From positions 1 through 46,847 of the forward strand of contig ONMJ01000013.1 in assembly GCA_900318955.1 (NCBI GenBank): 46,847 bases of DNA. Direction: 5' to 3'. How positions within the stretch are numbered: the first letter of the stretch is position 1; every line of letters begins with the position of its first letter. Source of the stretch: an uncultured Bacteroidales bacterium (GTDB lineage Bacteria; Bacteroidota; Bacteroidia; Bacteroidales; UBA932). The position numbers and the translations under genes are program-made. Below are positions 1 to 8,100 of the stretch, in pieces. The notes under the pieces are model-generated. The model was not told the DNA's origin and did not search any database. It saw only the letters and a program-made list of their open reading frames with translations.

Positions 1-99
1 AATCAAAGCAAAACTAAACGGAATGAGTCCGGTGCAATTCCGAACTCAAAACAATAAATCTTAGTTATTAACCCGTCCAACAAAAGGGGCGCACTTCAC

Positions 100-193
100 G
101 GTGAGCAACTTGGGGGCGCAGAGGCGTGTTTCCGCCCCCATCTGCCTTCAATGGTGAGCAACTTGGGGGCGCAGAGGTATGTTCCCGCCCCCG
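100..193. repeat. 53-bp direct repeat with internal GC-rich palindrome
   Basis: Two copies of a unit of about 41 bp start at 100 and 153 (period 53). Both begin GGTGAGCAACTTGGGGGCGC, and each carries an inverted pair GGGGGCG...CGCCCCC (first copy 112-118 with 133-139) that could fold as a hairpin. The only differences inside the shared unit are a few bases between the arms and one at its end. It lies in a gene-poor stretch and could be read as spurious short ORFs on the plus strand. Function unknown. Confidence 0.8.
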
Positions 194-240
194 AAATCAT
201 CATCTCTCGGATATCACGGATATGTTATCGTACATCCGTG

Positions 241-365
241 CTACGAAACACCCTTCTGGTGGCACGAGAACAACAAAACAGCCCTGCCGTACCACGAAAC
301 ACCCTTCCGGTAGCACGGGAACATAAATTCCTGCCAGCCGTGCTACGAAGGCCCCTTCTGGTCAT
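241..365. repeat. 51-bp tandem repeat, about 2.4 copies
   Basis: Units start at 241, 292 and 343, an exact 51-bp period. The shared core reads CYACGAAACACCCTTCYGGT followed by a GCACG-rich part. The third copy is partial and diverged (CTACGAAGGCCCCTTCTGGT). A further isolated copy of the core lies at about 577-600 (GCAACGAAACACCCTTCCCG). Together with the flanking families this shows that the whole left stretch is repeat-built rather than coding. Confidence 0.75.
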
Positions 366-370
366 TCAAC

Positions 371-493
371 ATGGCGCAGGTGCGAAAAAATGCTTGGGAC
401 CTGCGCCGCTAATAATTAGTAATATTCTGAGAATCAATAACTTATCTTTATCTGATGGCGCAGGAAACCACGAAAACTCTGCACCTGCGCCAT
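371..493. repeat. Composite palindromic repeat, left copy (A and B modules)
   Basis: Module A (371-408) is an inverted repeat, ATGGCGCAGGT facing ACCTGCGCC. Module B (455-493) is ATGGCGCAGG facing CCTGCGCCAT. Each encloses a short A-rich loop with a GCGAAAAA or ACGAAAA core. They are joined by 46-47 bp of AT-rich sequence. The same A then B arrangement, with the same module lengths and the same 84-bp start-to-start spacing, is found at 46481-46603, so this is a defined repeat element and not chance. It could act as a transcript-end hairpin or a REP-like element; no protein is encoded. Confidence 0.8.
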
Positions 494-788
494 TAGGTGA
501 TTAAGCCTGTTCAAGATCATGCTTTGGCTTGGCACAGAACAATGTGTAATATAAAGGACTTGATATCTCCTGCATTGCAACGAAACACCCTTCCCGTGGC
601 ACAGAGCTCAGAAAAACAGGCTTCCCGCGCCTGCCATGTATCTTATTGCATATCAGCGATATATAACTTTTTCCCTAAGGCCGTGGAGGTAGGGAAAATA
701 CTGGAAGCAATTGAGAATTAGCCCTTTGATGAGCAGACCCTCAGGCCGCGAAATGTCTATTATGTCTAAAGACCTACATTGAGGGCAC
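494..788. other. Gene-poor stretch, nothing recognised
   Basis: Apart from the isolated 51-bp-family core near 577-600, I see no convincing gene, RNA or promoter here. Short open frames exist, but they run through repeats, show no recognisable protein family and have no promoter or ribosome-binding context. Confidence 0.5.
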
Positions 789-822
789 CGGAACGTGCTC
801 CTCCTAGGATGAGCACGTTCCG
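789..822. other. Perfect 12-bp hairpin
   Basis: CGGAACGTGCTC (789-800) is the exact reverse complement of GAGCACGTTCCG (811-822), separated by a 10-nt loop. There is no T-run on either strand, so it is not a standard intrinsic terminator. It may be an inverted-repeat protein-binding site or part of a structured RNA. Confidence 0.6.
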
Positions 823-950
823 TGTGTCGTAAACTCTTGATACTGAGACAAATGCTGACTTTAATCTATTAATAGCGACAAGTTTAAAATCGAGAAATAA
901 CTGATAGTAAACGAGTTGCCACTCACGGCGTTGAAATTCTATGCTGTAAT

Positions 951-1038
951 ATAGGGAAGGGGTATAGGGAAGGGGTATAGGGAAGGGGTATTGGGACGGG
1001 TCAGGGAGGGGTATGGGGAAAGGGAATGAGGAAAGGGC
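951..1038 (+). repeat. G-rich 13-bp tandem repeat with G-quadruplex potential
   Basis: Three exact copies of ATAGGGAAGGGGT occupy 951-963, 964-976 and 977-989, followed by about 50 bp of decaying G-rich sequence (GGGACGGG, GGGAGGGG, GGGGAAAGGG) to about 1038. The plus strand has well over four runs of three or four G separated by loops of 2-4 nt, which satisfies the usual G-quadruplex pattern. It sits in an untranslated area about 450 bp before the first gene promoter. Confidence 0.8.
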
Positions 1039-1077
1039 AACATGGATAGGTACTTATCCCTCGCTCACCTTCTGGAT

Positions 1078-1170
1078 TTGTCCGGCTTGTTGAGGAATGA
1101 CAATTATATCCGGTTGTCCGGCTTGCAGCCCTTTGCTTTGTGCCCGAAAAATTGCTTTGTGCCCGAAAAT
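1078..1170. repeat. Short direct repeats (12 bp and tandem 19 bp)
   Basis: TTGTCCGGCTTG occurs at 1078-1089 and 1114-1125. A tandem 19-bp unit beginning TTGCTTTGTGCCCGAAAA occurs at 1133-1151 and 1152-1170. These look like slippage or local duplication products in noncoding DNA. Confidence 0.7.
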
Positions 1171-1185
1171 GTCAATTATAACATA

Positions 1186-1212
1186 TAAAGCCCGCTGTCA
1201 CAGCGGGCTTTA
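1186..1212. terminator. Terminator-like 12-bp hairpin
   Basis: TAAAGCCCGCTG and CAGCGGGCTTTA form a perfect stem around a TCA loop. The arm ends in TTTA on either strand, so it could terminate transcription in both directions, but the T-run is short. No protein gene reads into it from the left. The nearest source of a transcript is the minus-strand promoter at 1317-1347, which would give an RNA of roughly 125 nt ending here. Confidence 0.6.
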
Positions 1213-1316
1213 ATGGTTAGTTAGTAGTGTATTTACCTTGTTAAGAAGGCTAGTTGTTGGTTAGATGATGCGGTCTAAATTGTCAAATTGCTAGTATTAT
1301 TTTCCTTTGACTTTTG

Positions 1317-1347
1317 CAAAATTAGGAAAAGATTTCTTATTTCCAAA
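1317..1347 (-). promoter_or_regulatory. Bacteroidota-type promoter on the minus strand
   Basis: On the minus strand the -33 element TTTG (1347-1344) is followed by 19 nt and the -7 element TAATTTTG (1324-1317), an exact match to the TTTG/N19-21/TAnnTTTG consensus. It points away from the protease unit into a region with no protein gene, so its product would be a short noncoding RNA or an untranslated leader. Confidence 0.5.
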
Positions 1348-1462
1348 TTATTTTTCAAAAAATATCTTATTTTTTATTGAAAAGTTTATTTACACTATGC
1401 CCTATAATAAAAATTCTTAATAACTATAAGTTAAATATTTTAAGAACTCAAATCAAAAGAAT

Positions 1463-1494
1463 TTTGCATAAACGGGCCTTTTTACATATCTTTG
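1463..1494 (+). promoter_or_regulatory. Promoter of the peptide-lipoprotein-protease unit
   Basis: TTTG at 1463-1466, 20 nt, then TATCTTTG at 1487-1494, matching the Bacteroidota housekeeping consensus exactly. Transcription would begin near 1500, which excludes the upstream in-frame ATG at 1377 as the start of the small peptide and supports a start at 1515 or 1539. Confidence 0.7.
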
Positions 1495-1514
1495 GAGGCT
1501 ATTTTATTGAAAAT

Positions 1515-1646
1515 ATGGATATTATTAAAAATTTTTACATGAAACCCGAGGTCAGAACTCTCCCTCTGACTGTCGATGTTTCATTTCTCCAGTCTTATTC
1601 GGGCGAAATTGAAGATGGAGAAGAAAATCCCTGGGGAGATTTATAG
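1515..1646 (+). CDS. Small acidic peptide of unknown function
   Basis: This encodes a 43-residue peptide if the ATG at 1515 is used, or 35 residues from the ATG at 1539 (starting MKPEVRTLPL). No signal peptide or membrane segment is visible. The tail is acidic and Gly-rich and ends EENPWGDL. The open frame extends back to 1377, but the promoter at 1463-1494 lies inside that extension, so I chose a start downstream of it. The stop is six bases before the lipoprotein ATG, so the two are almost certainly on one transcript. I do not recognise the family. From memory, short ORFs of this general look (charged or hydrophobic head, Gly/Asp/Glu-rich tail with Trp) are common ahead of Bacteroidales surface-protein genes. 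It could be a regulatory leader peptide, a small secreted or modified peptide, or a chaperone-like partner. Confidence 0.55.
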   Translation: MDIIKNFYMKPEVRTLPLTVDVSFLQSYSGEIEDGEENPWGDL

Positions 1647-1652
1647 GAGGGC

Positions 1653-3350
1653 ATGATGATGAGTATTAGAAAATCAATAATCATAATTGCTGCGGCCCTT
1701 TCCCTTACTGCCTGCGCGATAACTGTCAAGGAGCAGGATGCTCCTTCGACACTCAAAGTGACCTTTAACTCAGAGGTTATAGAATCCAGAACTTCTTTTG
1801 AGGAACCGGAAGGTACGATCTATCCCGTCCGCTGGACCGACAATGACAAGACTGTGCTTTTGTCTCTGAATAAGGCAGATGCTACTGATGCTCAGGTGGT
1901 TGTTGAAGAAGGCCGTAAGCGGGCTTGGTTTACCTCTGATGTGACTGTAGGGTCGACCACGGCTCCGTTTGTCTTCTATTCTGTCAGTCCGGCATCTGCC
2001 GCTACTGCTATGAATAAGACACATGGCGGATGGAGCGTCACTATCCCTTCGACTCAGACCCCTTCTGTTCTCTCTCCCGATGAGAGTGCCCAGATTCTCG
2101 TGGGTGCTTCCAATCCGCTGACTTCAATCCCAGAAAAGGTTTCTCTGTATTTTAAGCACCTTTCAGCTTATGGAAAGTTCTCATTGAAGAATCTTCCTTC
2201 TACAGTGACTTCTATTAGTTCTGTTGAACTGACGGCCGGTGCTCCCATAGCCGGAAACTGGTTTTACAACGTCGAAGAGCAGTCGATGGAGTCCAACGGA
2301 GCTTCTTCGACTATTACAATCAATACGACTTCCTTTGAGGATATCTGGTTCGCCTGCGCTCCTCAGGATCTAAGCGGAAAGACTCTGAAAGTCACAGTTT
2401 CGACTGATCTTGGCAAGTTCGCCCGCACAATAACTCTTCCCGAAGGCTCCGCCTTCAAACCAGGCAAGATTTCAACGTTCTCGGTGGATATGTCTAAATC
2501 CGAGCCTGTTGTTTTCAATAAAATCTACCGTCTGGTAACCTCCGTAAGTTCTCTTGAAAAAGGCGATAATGTGATTATCACCCAGGCTCCGAGCGATTAT
2601 GCGGCAGACGGCCCTCTTGCGGTTTCTACCTCAGCCGCAGCTCGATATATCAATCCGGAAGGGGTTACGGTAAGTGGTGACACACCATCGGAAATGGTAA
2701 TAGCCAACCCTTCGGAGAAAGTGCAGGTTTTCACCCTTGTCAGTGGTGAAAACGGCCTTTGGGCTTTTAAATCCGCCGATGGCTTTCTCAATTCAAATGG
2801 GGAGAAAAATGTCAATTACGTCGCTCTTCCATCTGAAAAGTCTTATTGGGGACTGACTATCAATGAGTCGGACGGAGAAGCTGTTTTGACTTCCAGCTAT
2901 GGATATTATCTAAGGTATAACAGCCAAAGCCCGCGTTTTACTACATACAGGGAAACCAGCAGTGTCAAGATCAATGTCGCCATCTATAAGGAATACATCG
3001 AATCCGTAGTTGTAACTGACGAAGATCCAATTCTTTCCGAGTCTGTCTATGGAGCTTATCTTACTTCCGGTAACAGGCTTTATTCAGCCGGTACCGATCA
3101 GATAAGCAATGAATTCGGCGAGACTGATGAGGATTTCATCATTATCCAGCCATCTTCGGAAACCGTAATGACCTTCGGAGGTATTCCTCAGGACGTGGCA
3201 AAGGGCAGCTCATTCAGCCTTTCCTTTACTGTCGTTACCGGTAAGGAAACAGTAATCAAAGCAGTCTATCCGGTTTCAGTAGTTCGCGAAGACGGTCCGA
3301 AGTTATGGCTTTCGGACGGTGCGGGTCATGGTTTCATTGTCAAAAAGTAA
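1653..3350 (+). CDS. Mfa/fimbrillin-like surface lipoprotein
   Basis: A 565-residue lipoprotein with a signal peptide and lipobox LTAC (Cys21). Residues of about 30-290 resemble the Mfa-like/fimbrillin-like adhesin fold: an early R-T-S-F segment, W-T-D-N-D-K-T, a KHLSAYGKF strand and a PGKISTF end. Residues of about 300-455 form a second module (YRLVTSVSSLEKGDNVIITQ ... YLRYNSQSPRFTTY) of a type seen in other Bacteroidales secreted proteins. A C-terminal part ends LWLSDGAGHGFIVKK. A GGAGG-like ribosome-binding site just precedes the start, where three ATG codons stand in a row. It lies six bases after the small peptide gene and six bases before the M6 protease, so the three form one unit. The role is probably surface display or adhesion, or binding of the protease or its target; this is inference. 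Confidence 0.75.
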   Translation: MMMSIRKSIIIIAAALSLTACAITVKEQDAPSTLKVTFNSEVIESRTSFEEPEGTIYPVRWTDNDKTVLLSLNKADATDAQVVVEEGRKRAWFTSDVTVGSTTAPFVFYSVSPASAATAMNKTHGGWSVTIPSTQTPSVLSPDESAQILVGASNPLTSIPEKVSLYFKHLSAYGKFSLKNLPSTVTSISSVELTAGAPIAGNWFYNVEEQSMESNGASSTITINTTSFEDIWFACAPQDLSGKTLKVTVSTDLGKFARTITLPEGSAFKPGKISTFSVDMSKSEPVVFNKIYRLVTSVSSLEKGDNVIITQAPSDYAADGPLAVSTSAAARYINPEGVTVSGDTPSEMVIANPSEKVQVFTLVSGENGLWAFKSADGFLNSNGEKNVNYVALPSEKSYWGLTINESDGEAVLTSSYGYYLRYNSQSPRFTTYRETSSVKINVAIYKEYIESVVVTDEDPILSESVYGAYLTSGNRLYSAGTDQISNEFGETDEDFIIIQPSSETVMTFGGIPQDVAKGSSFSLSFTVVTGKETVIKAVYPVSVVREDGPKLWLSDGAGHGFIVKK

Positions 3351-3356
3351 GCAGCT

Positions 3357-5195
3357 ATGAGAAAGATAATATATTATGCCATTGCACTTGTTGCTCTTGC
3401 AGCAGCGGCTGAGACGGCTCTTGCCATTCCTGCGAAAAGAGGCACATTCACATATACTCAGCCTGACGGATCCACCATCGTTCTCCAGAGGGTAGGAGAT
3501 GAGAGGATGCATGCAACCCTCGATGCTTCCGGTAATCCTATGGTAATGGATGAGAACGGCTTCTACGTCAGAGCTTCAGTTGCCACCCGCTCGGGGGATG
3601 CCCCTTCTCCCGTTGTAATGACTCATCTCGGAGCGAGGCGCAAAGTAGCACCCGCTACCGATATGACAATAGGCACCAGGTATATCCCTGTCCTACTTGT
3701 AGAATTCAGCGACAAGAAATTCAAAGTATCTGACCCTCAGGGCAAGTTCAACGACCTTCTCAATCAAGAGGGATACAGCTACAATGGAGCTACAGGCTCA
3801 GTCCATGATTTTTATTATGATAATTCTCATGGGCTTTTTGACCCGAAATTCGATGTTCAGCGCGTTGTTTCCCTCTCGAACAAAATGTCCCATTATGGAA
3901 GCAGCGACGAGGATGTTGTTCTTGCTATAATGGAGGCCAGCGACAGCCTTAGTAAAGATGGTATCGACTTCTCAAAGTATGATTCCAATTCAGACGGGGT
4001 CGTTGATATGCTCCTTATCTATTATGCCGGAAATAATGAGGCTGAAGGTGGTTCTTCCAGCACGATCTGGCCCCACCAGTGGGAAGTCTCCTCATATGAC
4101 GCTTATTACAATACTTCCTATTCCAAGAGAAAGTATAATGGAGTTACACTCGATAAGTATTTCTGCACATCGGAGCTCCAGTCCGGTGGAAGTCTTTGCG
4201 GCATCGGAACGACTTGCCATGAGTTTGGACATTCTCTCGGCCTTCCGGATTTCTATGACTCCAACTATGCTGATGACGAACTGCTTTCATCATGGCCTTC
4301 ATATTCCAGAGATACCCATTCTATGGATTCTTTCTCCACAATGGACGGCGGTTCGTATCTCAATAATGGCCGCACTCCTCCATATTTCACTACAGAGGAG
4401 AGGATTATGCTAGGGTGGATTGGCGAGGATGCAATAGAAGAGGTCAACTCAACCAGAACTGTGACTATTCCTTCTGTGTATGAAGGGAAGGCTTATAAGC
4501 TCTCCACAAGCGAGGAAGGGGAGTATTTCCTCTTTGAGTGCCGCGACGGAAGCGGGTGGGATGCTTATCTTCCTACCGGTTGCACGGTTACCCATATTGA
4601 TAAGACAAAGAATAGGACTCTCCAGTATCCGGAAGTCGTCCAGAACGGTTGGAATTCGAGTATCAACTATATCCCGGTCACCCCGTTCTTTCTTTGGGAT
4701 CAATGGGAGGTTTATAACGCTATAAATGCAATCAAGGGACATCCTTGCAGCTATTTGATTTACCCGTCTGACCCGTCAAATTATAACAAGTCGTCTTACA
4801 ACCTGAACGAATGGGTCTTCCCGGGTTCAGGAGTCAGCACCTATCGTCCGACAGATTGGAACGGAGTAGAGAATGACATCATCGCCGAGACCATCTCGTA
4901 TGCTGAGGGTATCGTGACAATCTCGTTCAGGGCACCGGAACCGGTTCTTACTCTCTACAATGAGATTGTTAATCCCAAAAACGGCAAGTATTCCCTTGGC
5001 GATGAATTCGTCTTTGAACTCGACAGGGCAACTCTTGACAGGGTCCCAGCAACTGTCTCTTGGTATTTCGATGATGAGCTCGTAACAGACTCATATAAAG
5101 TTCTTTCCGTCCCCGGGCTTCACACTGTTGAAGCAGTGCTCGGCCTCGAGAACGGAAAGACTAAAAAAGTTTCTCTCGAGATTACTGTCGAATAA
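3357..5195 (+). CDS. Secreted M6-family metalloprotease
   Basis: A 612-residue protein with a signal peptide of about 23 residues. The zinc site HEFGHSLGLPD (288-298) fits the M6 immune-inhibitor-A pattern HExxHxxGxxD. The N-terminal part starts IPAKRGTFTYTQPDGSTI, as in Bacteroidales M6 proteases, and IPVLLVEFSDKKF opens the catalytic domain near residue 110. Residues of about 535-612 look like an Ig/PKD-like beta domain. I see no clear type IX secretion C-terminal domain. M6 enzymes are extracellular endopeptidases acting on host or microbial proteins. It is third in the unit with the small peptide and the Mfa-like lipoprotein, and ends two bases from the convergent nifJ. Confidence 0.9.
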   Translation: MRKIIYYAIALVALAAAAETALAIPAKRGTFTYTQPDGSTIVLQRVGDERMHATLDASGNPMVMDENGFYVRASVATRSGDAPSPVVMTHLGARRKVAPATDMTIGTRYIPVLLVEFSDKKFKVSDPQGKFNDLLNQEGYSYNGATGSVHDFYYDNSHGLFDPKFDVQRVVSLSNKMSHYGSSDEDVVLAIMEASDSLSKDGIDFSKYDSNSDGVVDMLLIYYAGNNEAEGGSSSTIWPHQWEVSSYDAYYNTSYSKRKYNGVTLDKYFCTSELQSGGSLCGIGTTCHEFGHSLGLPDFYDSNYADDELLSSWPSYSRDTHSMDSFSTMDGGSYLNNGRTPPYFTTEERIMLGWIGEDAIEEVNSTRTVTIPSVYEGKAYKLSTSEEGEYFLFECRDGSGWDAYLPTGCTVTHIDKTKNRTLQYPEVVQNGWNSSINYIPVTPFFLWDQWEVYNAINAIKGHPCSYLIYPSDPSNYNKSSYNLNEWVFPGSGVSTYRPTDWNGVENDIIAETISYAEGIVTISFRAPEPVLTLYNEIVNPKNGKYSLGDEFVFELDRATLDRVPATVSWYFDDELVTDSYKVLSVPGLHTVEAVLGLENGKTKKVSLEITVE

Positions 5196-5197
5196 TA

Positions 5198-8100
5198 CTA
5201 TTTTCCAGCAAGTCTCTTGTAAGTATCAAGACGCACCTTTGCGAACTCTTCCGTCTTCTCTAGAAGCTCCTGTGCCTTATCGGGATAGAGCTTGTAGAGA
5301 GATGAGAAGCGTACCTCACCCTTGAGGAAGTCCTGGAACTTGGTCCAGTCAGGCTCCTTGGAATCGAGTGAGAACGGGTTCTTGTCAGTGCCTTCGAGGG
5401 CTGGATTGTACCTGTAGAGGTGCCAGTAGCCGCAATCGACAGCGAGTTTCTCCTCCTTCTGGCTGAGTCCCATGCCTGCGCGGAGACCGTGGTTGATACA
5501 AGGCGAGTAGGCGATGATGAGAGAAGGTCCGTCATAAGCTTCAGCTTCCTTGATGGCATTGAAATACTGCTGAGGGCTTGCACCCATTGCTACCTGAGCT
5601 ACATAGACATAGCCATAGCTCATAGCCATCATTCCAAGATCCTTCTTGCGAATCTTCTTTCCGGATGCGGCAAATTTAGCGATTGCTCCTGCAGGGGTGG
5701 ACTTGGAAGACTGACCACCGGTGTTGGAATAAACCTCGGTATCGAGAACGAGTACATTGACATTCTCTCCGCTAGCGAGGACGTGGTCGAGTCCGCCGTA
5801 ACCGATATCATATGCCCAACCGTCACCACCGAAGATCCACTGGCTGCGTGAAGGAATGAAGTGCTTGTACTCCTTGAGCTTGGCGTAAACTTCGCAGCTG
5901 CATTCGCTGAGAATAGGATCAAGCTTGTCGGCAACCTCGCGGGTGATGGCGGCGTCATTGCGGTTTTCAAGCCAGAGCTTGAAGAGCTCCTTCGCCTCGG
6001 CGGAAGCGCAGTCGCACTCGAGTCCCTTCTGCATGAATGAAGCGACAGTCTCACGGGCCCTATCTGATCCGAGTTTCATTCCAAGACCGAATTCTGCGGC
6101 ATCCTCGAAGAGGGAATTAGCCCATGCGGGACCATGACCGGACTCGTTCTTGCAATAAGGAGAAGCGGGGAATGAAGCACCGTAGATAGAGGAGCAACCG
6201 GTAGCATTTGCTATCATCATATGGTCTCCGAAGAGCTGGGTGATGGTCTTGATGTTCGGGGTCTCACCGCAGCCGGAGCATGCTCCTGAGAACTCAAAGA
6301 GAGGCTGTGCGAACTGAGAGTTCTTGATGGAAGCGGCCTTGTTCACGACATCGCTCTTGTAGCCGACCTTCTTTGCGAGATAGTCGAAAGAAGCCTGCTC
6401 TGCCTGATTGTCGATATAAGGAACCATCTTGAGAGCCTTTTCGGGCTTTGCGAGGCACACGTCTACGCAGTTTCCGCAACCGGTACAGTCGTCGACAGAA
6501 ACGGAGAGGGCATACTTGTAGGCCTTGAGTACAGCCTTACCCTGAGCCATCTTGACTCCTTCAGGTGCAGCTGCTGCCTCTTCTTCTGTGAGAAGGAACG
6601 GACGAATAGCAGCATGAGGGCATACAAATGCACAGGTGTTGCACTGGATACATTTCTCTGCATCCCATGCAGGCACATTGACGGCCACTCCACGTTTCTC
6701 ATAAGCGGCTGTTCCTGCAGGCATGGTGCCGTCTGCATAAGGAAGCATTGCGCTTACAGGGAGGGTGTCGCCAGCCTGGGCGTTGACTATATCTGCAACC
6801 TGCTTTACAAACTCAGGAGCGAGGCGGTCCTTCTGGGGATTCTCAAATTTGGCGCTTAGTTCAGCCCACTCTGCAGGAACCTGGATTTCGGTGTATTCAC
6901 CGCCGCGGTCGACTGCTGCATAGTTCATATTGACAACATTCTCACCCTTCTTGCCGTAGCTCTTGACGATTGCGTCCTTCATATATTTGACAGCATCCTC
7001 GTAAGGAATGATGCCGGTAATCTTGAAGAAGGCGCTCTGGAGGATAGTGTTGGTCCTTCCGCCGAGACCGATTTCTGCGGCAATCTTTGTAGCATTGATA
7101 ATGAATACCCTGATATGTTTCTTGCCGATGACCGCCTTTACATGGTCGGGGATGTTCTTAATTGTGTCTTCCTCGTCCCAGAGGCTGTTGAGAAGGAGGG
7201 TGCCACCTTCTTTGATACCCTTGAGAACATCATACTTCTTGAGGTAAGAAGGAACATGGCAGGCTACGAAATCGGGGGTCCCGACAAGGTAAGGTGCCTT
7301 GATGGGGGAGTCGCCGAAACGAAGGTGAGAGCATGTATATCCGCCGGATTTCTTAGAGTCGTAATCGAAATAACCCTGGCAGTACTTCGGAGTATGGCTA
7401 CCGATAATCTTGATTGTATTCTTGTTAGCGCCGACGGTACCGTCAGAACCGAGACCGAAGAATTTGCACTCAGTGGTTCCGGGCTTAACGATGGAGATTT
7501 CTTCCTTGACCGGAAGTGACTTGAAGGTCACGTCGTCTACGATTCCGATTGTGAATCCGTTCTTCGGTTCCTTCATTTCGAGATTCTCGAAGACGGCTAC
7601 GATCTGTGCCGGAGTGGTGTCCTTTGAGGAGAGGCCATAGCGTCCGCCTACGATAAGAACATTGTCTTTGCCCTGGAAAACGGTCTTTACATCCTGATAT
7701 AGAGGCTCGCCGAGAGCTCCCGGCTCTTTAGTACGGTCGAGAACAGCAATCCTCTTGACACTCTTCGGGAGTACTTTCATGAAGTATTTCTCGGAGAACG
7801 GACGATAGAGATGGACGGTGATGAGTCCGTATTTCTTGCCTTCGAGTGCAAGGTGGTCGATAGTCTCCTTAATAGTCTCGGTAACCGAACCCATTGCTAC
7901 TATGATATTCTCGGCATCGGGATCACCATAGTATGAGAAAGGACGATAGCTGCGTCCTGTGAGCTCGGAAATCTCGCCCATGTAGCGGGCTACGATATCG
8001 GGAACTGCATCATAGAACTGGTTGCGGGTCTCAACGCCCTGGAAATAGACGTCGCCGTTCTGGGCAGTGCCGCGGGTGACAGGGGCATCAGGGTTAAGAG

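Noticed and set aside
126-721. Three overlapping plus-strand ORFs of 66, 117 and 74 codons
   Set aside because: They run through the 53-bp, 51-bp and palindromic repeats, show repeat-derived protein sequence and have no promoter, ribosome-binding context or recognisable family.
1377-1514. Upstream extension of the small peptide to the ATG at 1377
   Set aside because: The consensus promoter at 1463-1494 lies within it, so the extension would not be on the transcript; its sequence is AT-rich and looks like untranslated DNA.
3357-5195. Type IX secretion C-terminal domain on the M6 protease
   Set aside because: The C-terminus looks like a plain Ig/PKD-like strand domain; no conserved T9SS sorting motif is visible.
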